Shown here: positions 1 through 9,668 of the stretch, in pieces
Layout of the letters: each line of letters begins with the position of its first letter
How positions within the stretch are numbered: the first letter of the stretch is position 1
NCBI RefSeq assembly: GCF_000003815.2
Contig: NW_023365886.1
Coordinates: 62,001-126,000 of the forward strand
DNA from: Branchiostoma floridae
Taxonomy: Eukaryota; Chordata; Leptocardii; Amphioxiformes; Branchiostomatidae
DNA length: 64,000 nucleotides
Reading direction: 5' to 3'
Notes under the pieces: generated by a model
What the model was told of the DNA's origin: nothing
Database searches by the model: none
The model's input: only the letters and a program-made list of their open reading frames with translations
Made by a program: the position numbers and the translations under genes

Positions 1-119
1 TTCAAAGTATTGTACATCCATAGCCTTTTCAGGCTATAGGGCCAGTGGGTTGTTATTCTACGAGTAAGGTATTGGAAGGCAGAGCCCATATCTCTCCTTC
101 CATCGCCTTTTACCTTCCC

Positions 120-270
120 AACTGAAATCGAGTACCCATTTTTACACCTAGGTGGGGTGAGGAAAGTCAAGGGACTTTCCAAAGAACACAACATCTAGCC
201 AGGAATCAGACCTTCGACCTCTTGATCTCCCATCCATTGACCTGTCTACTCGGCTAGCTATTTTAAGGCC
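120..270 (-). repeat. tRNA-derived SINE-like remnant
   Basis: Read on the minus strand, the stretch has an A-box-like TAGCCGAGTAGACAGG followed about 35 bases later by a B-box-like GGTCTGATTCC, the spacing of a tRNA-type pol III promoter. Parts of it (the segment around 175-235) resemble the repeat at 39700-39895 in a REC8 intron. The boxes are degenerate, so I treat it as an old SINE fragment, not a tRNA gene. Nothing else is recognisable in positions 1-430. Confidence 0.35.
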
Positions 271-430
271 ATTTAATGGAGTATAGCTTATATTGTTGTA
301 ATGATAAAAAATAGCATCGTTAATCCAACCAAGTGTACAGAAATGTTACCCATTGGATTGTTCGTTGGAAAGGTTGTGCTAGTAAGCCAGGTGGTACTGC
401 TAGTTTATCATGACTACTGTTGCACTTCAG

Positions 431-3400
431 GAGCGACCAACAACACAGCAGATGTGGTGCAGGTGAAGCCATTAAAGCCGCCGCCCCCGCCTACATTAGA
501 GGAGCTCCTGAACCCTGCACTGGAGGTCTTCATCTACAGAACCACTAATCAGTTTGAGAGGGAACTGCTCTCTGGTGGGTCCAATTTCCAGATTGAGTTT
601 TCCTCTGATTTACCTTGACTGAATTACTAGTATGCAGTTCCCCCAAAACATGTGCAAATATAGAGTGGAATTGGTTCAGGAGGTAATGTTACAGGCTACA
701 AAGCATCTGCCCAAGAAGATCTGTTTCAGTGACTTGAGTTAAACATTGATACATGTCTAAATTCTGAAACAAACAAGCCAGACCATAATAGGTGATGTCT
801 ATCCTCACACCTACAGGAATGGCAAGCCAGGTGTACCAGAAGACTGGAGACAGACACAGGATCTTCATGGACAGCCATGCTGAGTATAAGACAGAGCTGC
901 AGACCCAGTACCCGCCGGACCCGCTCATGTGGCTGTCGGAGGAGGAGAGGGAGCAGGCCAGGAAGCCCACCAAGATCATCAAGGGCCTGCAGCGCTGGAC
1001 AAAACTACCAGAGCCTGCAGATGTGAGTCAGCTGGGCTTAGAGCTAGCCTTATCTTAGAAATAACAAACTGTACTATCTCTTCGTACTTTTGTTTTGACG
1101 GAGGCTTATAGGAAGCCATGGTGGTTAGACGTGCAGGAGGCACTGTCCGTTGATGTTAATGTCATACTGACACCCTGTTTTTCCAGTTTGCATCAGAAGG
1201 GGGCGTTGTTCCACCCAAGCCGGAGGACACGTCACCAAAGAAGCGAGACGATGGCAAACAGAAGGCCCGAGAGGAACGGGATGCCGACCCACTGTTGAGA
1301 ATAGGTAACCACCCTGGCAGTCTTAAGCTAAGGACTGTTGCATTCTTGGATTGTAGAGTCAGGTTTCTCTATTGTTGTCACATTTATGTCCAATTGCCTG
1401 GGTCTTAGAGACACTATAATGCTGTTTTAATCTACCTTTGTACATCATCCACTTCATGTTCTTTTCCATCTCTTTTTCCACATTGCTGTCTAGAGGAGGA
1501 TGGATAAGGATCATACTCGGTAAAGGCATGGAAGGATGGATGAATGAGTGACAGGTGAATGGCTGAAGACACAACTTTCATTCATCTTAAGGTTTAAAGT
1601 GGATGTTCTGTCCATCCAGACCTATGATCCATTTGGAAACCTGTTGGTTCGTAAATCTCTGTGTAAATTCAGATGGATGGATCTGTCCAGACGGATGTAT
1701 GCATGGACAAACGGATTTTAGGACAGAAGGATGGATGGACCTCTTTATACCTTCCTCAAACTTCCCTGTAATCCTGTCAGATCTTACCGATGTGCTGAAC
1801 CTGCCCCCGCTTCAGCACTTTGGTCCCAGGAAACCTCCCTCTGCAGTGAAGCAAGTCTCCTTACATTACAACCACCGTAGGTTCAGCAGGGAAAATGTCA
1901 TAAAACATTTAGGATGGCATCTGCCAATGTTTCTCTAATATTCATTATTATGAATTTGCCTGATAATCAAATTTGATTTCTTTTCTGTTCCAGATTCCCT
2001 AGAATGTGTTAGACGTTAAGTGGTTTATTAGTGTTTGAATTGTTCCATGAACGTTCTTTGTGCTGTACACACTGTTTGCTCCTCCTGTGCATGTTCTGTT
2101 GCTCCTTTGAAGTGTTGGCTTTCTGAAGCTTTATATATACTGTGACCTCCAGTTTTATAGAAATAACACACAAGCTTTGCAGACAGCGGCAGCTGGTTCT
2201 ACATTTTATCTATTTATTTATTCATCTTTTAGGGTAGTCCCTACAGTTTTCAAAAACTGATTTCCAAGGGAGCCCAACATTGCATTACACTGTGTTACGC
2301 TGAAGGGAAGTTATACTAGGCTTGAAAGGCAAAATAGAGATACAGATTAACCAAGTCTCCATTTAATGTGAGAACCATAGAATATTGAAACCTCACTGTT
2401 CTTATGCTAAGATGGAGAAAAATGAAGACCTAGTGTAGCAAATTATGTTGCACAGCAGGAAAAGATGGTTCCAGTACCTGACAGTTTGGGCAGATATTTC
2501 AGACTTGCTTCTGTCCTCCTGTTTCCAGTTGAGGAGTGGCGAGACAAGTTCTACCTGAAGAACCAGTGGCAGGACTGCACCATCGACGACCTGCTGAAAT
2601 CCATGGAGGATGTACACGAGATTACACGCCTCATCGCCGTGACCGTCTGCTGTCGTGCTGCAGCCCATCGGGCTCTACCAGACGATGAGTATGGATCAGC
2701 AAATCTTGTTTGTTTGTTGGGAAAGTTTAAAATTGTGTAGCTTTGTGTAATGCTAGTTCACCTTTGCCCACTTTATATATATATATATATATATGTCCAT
2801 TGTTTTTTAAGACGGTATAATTTCATGATACCATGTTGAGCGATTTTGAAAATGTTGCAGTTTGATGCAACAATGGAAAAAGGTTACCCCATCATTTGAA
2901 AATAATTCTGTTTGATATAAAAATGGATATAGGTTGCCCTGCAGATAAAGGTGAACTAGCATTAAACTAGGGAGAAGTGAAACCAAAAGAAGCATGGCTA
3001 AACTTCCCTGATGTTTTCCCTGCAGCTTGTCCAATGAGTCCGGCATGGTTGTGATGAAGGCGGAGGTAGGCCCCAAACAGGGCGTCCTTCCCATCAGGCT
3101 AGTGGAAGGAGTGGAGCGCCTTCTGGAAGATCCCGTACTTAAAGTACGCATGGCGTCGGCCATCTGCTTCTACACAATGGACAAGCACAGCGACAAGGTG
3201 ATATATATATGCACTGGTCATGAAACTGTCATGGTATCAAGCCTAAGGGAATGGATGACAGGTAGAAATTCTACTAAAAAAGAATTACAAAACTTAAATC
3301 TCCTCATTAGTCTTGTAACCCCCCCCCCCCCTTATGATATAATGTTCATCTCATATTCATTCAGTACGAAAAGCTAACGTTACACATTCACAGTTTTCGG

Positions 3401-6400
3401 AGTATGGCTTCATGAAAAAAAATGCTGAACAGCAGCACTTTAAATCATCAGATCTAACAATATTTGCGGGTAGAGTAAACCATTGCACCATTGAGTTAAC
3501 TGTAAGAGCGAGTCTAAACCCTGTGTGTTCCTCCCCCAGGCGAGAGTCATCCTGTACAGCATGCTGCAGGAGGGAGGCCCGGCCCAGCGCTGGTTGGCGG
3601 CGCAGTGCCTGGCCACGGCAGGGGAGGTGGAGCCTCACATCGTCAGCGAGATCGTGTTCCAGCTGTTCAACACCAATAGCGACATGCGGCGCGACCAGGC
3701 CATCATCATGCTCAGCAAGATGAGCCAGAACACGGTACAAATATACGCCAAAATTTGTCAACTTTCAACTGTAAATCACTGTACCTAATCTTTTTCTTCA
3801 GGTATCTGTCTTACATTTCACTGTCTAATTACCTGCTACCTTTAATCATTATCTATATTTTGACTAGTTGCTCCACAATGTGCCGAGTATCACTGTGCAA
3901 AAGTATTTGTGCTTTAATGTGAAAGCTAAAATGCACATCAAGTTTGTGTTTTAGAATGTTAATGTAATGTCTTTAGCTTTGTATTTGTGGTCAAAATATG
4001 ATACAGACAAAATATTTCACAGTTGTTTAAATACATATTATTGAAATAGGTTTGTGTACAATTGTAACAGCACATTGTTCCCCTAGTCTAGTCAAACTGA
4101 CTGTATTTGCTGTTCTCTTCTAGACACTGGTACACTCCATGCTGGCAGAGCAGCTGAACAGCAGCAGCTGGACCAGGCGTGTGCTGTCCTGTAAGGTCAT
4201 CCCCAAGCTGTATGGGCCCATCAACAAGGTAACAGCAGAAAGCTAGCTTTTCACAGGACAGGAGTTGTTTCCTTTCAGCACACAGGTTGAAGCATTTCCT
4301 GGGCTGTATACTTTGTGTACATGAACATGATTCAGTAGATCCACCAATATTTCCATTTTGTACATCTACCAAACAGGAGATAAAGACTGCTTGGTCAAAC
4401 TGAGATTTTTTGCAAGGAATTTGTTTCACTAACTCTTTTGGTATAATGTTATTTTATCCTGGATTTTTCTATCTACCCATTCCTCAATCAATCCCGAACT
4501 GAAACATAGACACAGTCACTGATGTAGTCAGTTGAGCTCTTGTTGCCATAGTAACAGAGGTGACCCTGTCCCTCCTCAGGACCTGATGCACAAGCTGTCC
4601 ACCCTGATGTGGCATGACTGGAGCAGTGAGGTACGTAAGGCCGCCGCACAGACCCTGGGACGCACAGGTCACGGGAAGGAGGTCCACAACAACCTGCACT
4701 CACGTCTCACCAACGGCAACGAACGAGAGAAAATCGATGCACTGAACAAGATCGGCCACCTGGGTCCGTGAAATTGCACTTCACTTCCCTGTACATTAAT
4801 TGAGCCAGACTTCAATTCACCAAAATATTTTTTTGCATGTAGAATGTAGTGATTTGGACCCAATCATTACACAGATGGAATCATGGCTAGATATCTGATA
4901 AACTCCAGTCTGTCAGCAGCAAGCTGAATTCAGTTAGATGTCATGTTTTATGCTATACATGTGCACCTCTGACTGAGAGTCCTGATGTTTCACCTCCTGT
5001 ACATTAGCCTGCCTCATTGCCCTGTTCAGGAGGTCTCCTGCATTCTTTACTGTCCTTATAACACCACCTTCTCCTCATACCTTCTCATGCAGGCATCATG
5101 ACGGCCCGGCTGCTCCCCCCGTTCATGGAGTGCTTCCAGGACCCGTACATTTCCGTCCGGATCGAAGTCTGCAACACCGCCGGGCACCTCCGGATCACGG
5201 ACGACGCAGCACTCAACACGCTCCTGGAGATGGCGCAGTTTGACCCCTGCTGGAAGGTCAAGGCACACGCTATCCATGGTCAGTAGACAGAACTCGTTTA
5301 ATCAGCCTAAGAGCTAGTACCAGTATTTGTCTTTGAATCCATAATGGCTGTCACATTCAGCATGGTAAAGGGGTGGTGTGTAAGAAGTCAGAGGGGCGAG
5401 TAGAACAGAAATAAACAATATATACAAATATCCCGACCGACCCGGGAATCGAACCCGGGTCCTAAGGATCACAACACTAGCGGTCTAACTGATCGAGCCA
5501 AAAGCCTGACAGGCGTTTGGCATGGCCAGTTAGCACTACTTAAACCCCCCACTGTTACACTACTCCCCCTCTTCTTCTCAAGATTCGTCCTCGAATCTCC
5601 GAGTTCGAGCACCCTGTGGGCAGGCACATCTCCGGCCTGTTATCCACCAGGGCCACGTCGGGCGCCAATGTAAGAAGTCAGAGGGGCGAGTAGAACAGAA
5701 ATAAACAATATATACAAATATCCCGACCGACCCGGGAATCGAACCCGGGTCCTAAGGATCACAACACTAGCGGTCTAACTGATCGAGCCAAAAGCCTGAC
5801 AGGCGTTTGGCATGGCCAGTTAGCACTACTTAAAGCCCCCACTGTTACACTACTGTTACAGGTGACTGTCCAGTGTTTTTTTTTAATCTTATTTATTTCA
5901 TTTATTCCCCCCCCCCCTCCTTGTCATTAATTACCCTTTGTTTTGAGGATTTTTGACAGTAAGTATTCAAAAGAGAAACTGTGCATACATGTATCTAATG
6001 ATTTCCTGGATGCTTCACATGAAAGGTAACAGTTACTGTGTTAAACTTCTGCCAACATTTGAGGACTAATTCTTGTCAGTTGGACACAAACCCTAACTGT
6101 CCTTACTTCTGCATCAGCCCTTGGTCAGATTGGGATGATGACTGAAGAGATCGTGGAGAAGCTTCTCTGGGCGCTGAAGTACGACGACACGCCCGGCGTG
6201 CGGGCGCAGGCGTGCCGCGCCATCACGGAGCTGGGGCTCCATGATGAGGACGTGATCGCTGTTCTCCAGGACAGGACCATTGTAGAGCCTGACGACATTG
6301 TCAGAAGGTAACTGAACAAAAGGCTGTTCTATTTCAACCATTTTGTTCAGAAGTTTTGCCCTTCGAGGGGGGGGTTAGAAAAGCTGAACACATGATCTTA

Positions 6401-7720
6401 TAGATGTAAGATTTCGATGTTGCAGATACATGTTGTATGTACACTGCTGACATATCAGTAATTGTGGTAACAGTAGCTGTCTTCTCCCAACACAGTGAAG
6501 TGGTCGAGGCTCTTCAATCTCTTGGGCTCACTCCCACTGGGGACCTGGAGACACTTCAGGCTATTAAGAATGAAGTGGGGAGGCTGTGCACTAGGGGGAA
6601 CGTTGCTGCCAAGATCACTAAGAAGGAACAGCGGGATGACAGGACTGAGAACAAAGGCCGGCTGTTGTCGTCAGCAGAACCTCCAGTCACAAAGGTAAGG
6701 ACAGACTTCTGGAATCTTTTGTAGTACATACACATGTACATGATCATGAACCAAGACATGAAGGGTGGAGGTTGAAAACTAACCAGCACTGGGAGTAGGA
6801 TGAACTTTTATCCACACAAGACAGTCAAGACTTTTCAAACATTACAAACAAGTGATTTAGTTGGGACTACAAGATACATGTATAGAGAAATGGTTAGCAT
6901 TTAAAGTGATTCATTGAATAACCAATGCTCCTATTTCCATCAGGAAAGAGCCGTCACCAGTAGGTCCAAGAGTCGAAGCTCCGCCCACCCCACTATCGTT
7001 GTTAGCGAGGACGGTTTGGACCGTATGGACACGCCGTGGAGTGTGGCAGATGCTGAAATCCGAGCTCTAATGCAAAGAAGGGCCAGTGCAGGTCTGAGCC
7101 CCGAGGGTCATCGTGCAGTACCGGACCAGTCCACTCCAGAGGAGGGGGAGAGTGGCGAGACCCACTGGACACAAGTGCAGACGTACCACGAGGTGGTAGA
7201 ACCAGCCGCTGGGGAACCGCCACGGGAACAGCAGGAGAACGATGTTCAGATGCTTGTCATCCAACATGAGGACACCACCGTGTCTGAGACTACCGACACA
7301 AGGTCACCGATAACCGATAAGGAAACGGTCGACAGAACTAAATCTGCATCCAAGATGTCAGAAGGAACGATCAAGACGGTAACCTCACAAACAACACAAA
7401 CAGGACAGTCTGTGTCGGACCTAGAGTCATCAAAGCAGAGTGTTGGTGGTAAAGCAGAGGATAAATCGGGATTAGCAAAGTTACCAGCAGAAATGGAGGA
7501 ATCTGACGTGCCTCCATCAGAGGTTACAGGGTCTGTAATGTCAGCTGCTTCTCCTGAGGCTCAGCAAGGAGAGGAGGATGGAGAAGATGGAGATGGTGAT
7601 GGAGAGGAAGGAGAGGATGAGGAAGAAGGAGAAGAAGTGGTGGAGCAGGGGGAAGATGAAGATGCTGATGATGAAGATGATGGTGAAGATGACGAAGATG
7701 ATGATGACGATGATGGTTAA
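431..7720 (+). CDS. HEATR4: HEAT repeat-containing protein 4-like (5' end outside window)
   Basis: Thirteen exons can be joined in phase: 431-574, 817-1022, 1187-1304, 1781-1876, 2529-2688, 3026-3197, 3540-3734, 4124-4228, 4580-4763, 5093-5278, 6118-6307, 6496-6694, 6944-7720. They give about 909 residues, so one or more 5' exons lie upstream of the window. From 2529 to 6307 the protein is a run of amphipathic helix pairs typical of HEAT/armadillo repeats, with phrases such as VRMASAICFYT, SEVRKAAAQTLGRTG and VRAQACRAITELGLHD. The 777-bp last exon encodes a low-complexity serine/threonine tail ending in about 50 mostly acidic residues before the TAA. The family is a cytoplasmic scaffold of unknown activity. 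The HEATR4 name rests on overall layout and remembered similarity and could be another HEATR paralogue. The donor of the 1781-1876 exon (GTAGGT, phase-compatible) is the least certain junction. The 4763 donor is the weak site GTCCGT. Confidence 0.72.
1495..1745. repeat. degenerate GGAT minisatellite
   Basis: An imperfect array of GGAT/GGATGGAT units runs up to about 35 bp before the HEATR4 exon at 1781. It is intronic, and I see no coding or splicing role in it beyond proximity. Confidence 0.6.
2750..2962. mobile_element. MITE family A, copy 1 (TA-flanked)
   Basis: 213-bp inverted-repeat element inside the HEATR4 intron 2689-3025. It starts ATGCTAGTTCACCTTT and ends AAAGGTGAACTAGCAT, and TA lies directly outside each end (2748-2749, 2963-2964). 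It contains a (TA)n run at about 2775-2794. Three relatives lie at 37855, 38867 and 45469. There is no ORF, so this is a non-autonomous DNA transposon, probably Tc1/mariner-like given the TA duplication. Confidence 0.8.
5379..5559 (-). repeat. LTR of the TRIM element (downstream LTR in sense)
   Basis: 181 bp, TG...CA ends. It adjoins the polypurine tract on its internal side and differs from its partner at the C/G-run near the U3 end (acccccc versus agccccc). This is the 3' LTR of the minus-strand element. Confidence 0.85.
5431..5500 (-). promoter_or_regulatory. tRNA-like pol III promoter inside LTR
   Basis: On the minus strand the LTR holds an A-box-like TGGCTCGATCAGTTAGACC and, about 35 bases on, CCCGGGTTCGATTCCCGGG. 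The latter is a perfect T-arm stem-loop with B box GGTTCGATTCC (5445-5455). An anticodon-loop-like TTGTGAT lies between them. The D and anticodon stems pair poorly, so it is tRNA-derived and not a working tRNA. The same segment recurs in the other LTR at 5721-5790 (B box 5735-5745). Confidence 0.75.
5669..5849 (-). repeat. LTR of the TRIM element (upstream LTR in sense)
   Basis: 181 bp. Its internal end is followed, on the minus strand, by one T and then the primer binding site. Its outer end carries an extra copy of the terminal 11 bp (to 5860). This is the 5' LTR of the minus-strand element. Confidence 0.85.
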
Positions 7721-8690
7721 CTGGTCCTTATTTGTGGAAAAAAGCTTGAGATTAATCCTGTACCATCACAATGATGTAGCAGTATAATCCAGATTGTATT
7801 ACCCATATTTTGTAGTAATTTTGAGTCCATTCCAAGACACCGTGCGGATGTTTGTTGCTATTGTTTAGAATTGGTTTTAAAGTTTTGTAATTATATGTCT
7901 AGGACATTTGATACTTCAGAAATATTTTTAACACTGTTTAACTTTATAAATATTTCCCTGGTCCTGTAAAACTTTGGAACTATTCATGGTGTCGAATTGG
8001 ATACTTCTAATTGTTTCTAAATAATGATAACAGCATTCTACCATTATTTACCATTTTCTACCATTTTTTGTAAATGGTTCAGTGGGCTGGGAAGATAGCA
8101 ATTCACACATCCTTGCTAAGTATGGTTGGGTGCCATGCAACAATGGCCCACCACAAAGGATCCACCAGTACCCAGCAGTGAAATCTAAAAATATACACAT
8201 GCAACAATAGGGCTTACTTTTATGGGGGCAATAAACTAATTTTACCATTTGGCAAAGTTTACAAATGTTTGTAAATATTTGTAAATCTGAAATAATCACA
8301 CAGAGGTTTCACAATTATTCCAAATAAAGATATTTTTGTACAGTTACTTTTAAAATGTTTCTAAAATATTCGGAGAAATTCAAATAAATGAGTATTTTCT
8401 TAGTCAATTTTTTGAAAAGAATTTAATCATCATGGATCAGATATTCTTTTATTCAAAATTATTCAGACTAATTATAAATATCGCCTAAAAACCCTCATGG
8501 TGTCTTGGAATGGACTCTACCCATAAATTGACATAATGCATTAATTCAAATGACATGCAAAATAGGATACATACAATTTTCATGCATACAAGGTGCAGCA
8601 AGTTATATTTTATAAGTCAAATACTATGTACTATATTTTATCCTGTGGAGATTTGTATGATAAGAAATAAATGATTTCTTTTCTGTACAA
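7721..8690 (+). other. HEATR4 3' UTR
   Basis: AT-rich, non-coding sequence after the HEATR4 stop. AATAAA signals occur near 8322 and 8665, and the latter is the likely main poly(A) signal. The opposite-strand signal for WDR54 lies near 8834, so the two convergent transcripts end within about 150 bp of each other. Confidence 0.5.
7823..8517. mobile_element. inverted-repeat element in HEATR4 3' UTR
   Basis: GAGTCCATTCCAAGACACC at 7823-7841 is repeated perfectly in inverse orientation at 8499-8517, with 657 bp between. The right copy is directly followed by TACCCATA, which also occurs 15 bp before the left copy (7800-7807) and may mark the target duplication. There is no coding capacity. It is probably a non-autonomous DNA transposon. 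Confidence 0.55.
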
Positions 8691-8833
8691 CTTGAATCAA
8701 AGTTGTTTTTTCTAAAGAAGGTATTACCAAGGAGCTTGGTATTACTATTGCAGTCTATATAATGTGCATGTCAGACTCAACCAGTTAAATTCCATACCAT
8801 AGAATACCAATACATGACAGGAAGGTGAATTAA

Positions 8834-9668
8834 GATACATGTATTTTATTTTTACAGTTTTATATAAGATATACTTCGTCACCACAGCTTGAGCAGCCTG
8901 TAGTACATTTGACACAAGGACTTATATGACGAGGTAAAACCAACTGAAAAACTGCAGGGACAAAAATATTTTCATTTACTACAAAATAACACATTAGCTT
9001 AAAGTACACTGGACACACAAACATATTACACCTTGGCTCTCAGTTCTAAAGCAGTCTACCAGATATTCTGGTATTGGTCCCAAAGTCCCATCTACGCCTG
9101 ATCTACTGTTCACTGAAACTTCCACCGTGTGAAATGATCAACTCCACAAGTATATTATTCCAACATAAATAGTGGTGCAACAACCAAACAAGAAAACATA
9201 CTATACATAACTCAGACACTTGTACCAACAAAGCCAGTCATGGTGCTATTTGTCAACTATTCACTTTCTTGTTTACACAAAAATGAAGAATTTGATTAAA
9301 GACTATCCCAGGCCACTTTGTGATTCTAGTGAGAAAAATATTTGTCTCATCACCATTTCAAAGATGCTCGTTTGTAGATGATATCCTAATGAAAGGCCTT
9401 GCTCTCTGAACCAGTCCATTGATTCCAGGTCAATTTTTCAATATGACCACATCACATACTGCATCTAAAATGAAGAAATGTTTTCAGATGTAAGTCAATC
9501 TCTAGACCAATAGCATCTTTTTTCTTAGTCTCCATGAGGTGAAAATTTTACAAACTGTTCTGGTTAAAAGCCAAAGGGATGCTATCTAACATCCCTGCAT
9601 GTTCTGGAGTTAAAACCTTGTCACATGATTTGTGAGACACTGACAGAGTATGTTCTTGCACGTTAAGT
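8834..9668 (-). other. WDR54 3' UTR
   Basis: Non-coding sequence between the WDR54 stop codon and a minus-strand AATAAA near 8834-8840. I see no repeat or structured RNA in it. Confidence 0.45.

Larger units (their letters stand above)
5379..5860 (-). mobile_element. TRIM-type miniature LTR retrotransposon with tRNA-like LTR
   Basis: Two 181-bp direct repeats (5379-5559, 5669-5849) differ at only one or two positions and flank 109 bp. On the minus strand each repeat begins TGTAAC and ends CTTACA. Directly after the LTR comes TTGGCGCCCGACGTGG, a tRNA-Lys-type primer binding site. Directly before the other LTR is a polypurine tract, GAGAAGAAGAGGGGGAG. The internal hairpin GATTCGAGGACGAATC resembles a motif seen near the 3' end of Ty3/gypsy elements. 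The outer LTR carries an 11-bp extension (5850-5860). The tetranucleotide GGTG flanks both sides (5375-5378, 5861-5864) and is the likely target duplication. There is no coding capacity. It sits in the HEATR4 intron 5279-6117 in antisense orientation. Confidence 0.85.

Noticed and set aside
2775-2794. (TA)n run as a promoter TATA box
   Set aside because: Simple dinucleotide repeat inside a MITE within an intron.
5431-5500. Genuine tRNA gene
   Set aside because: B box and T arm are perfect but D and anticodon stems do not pair, and the segment is repeated within LTRs.
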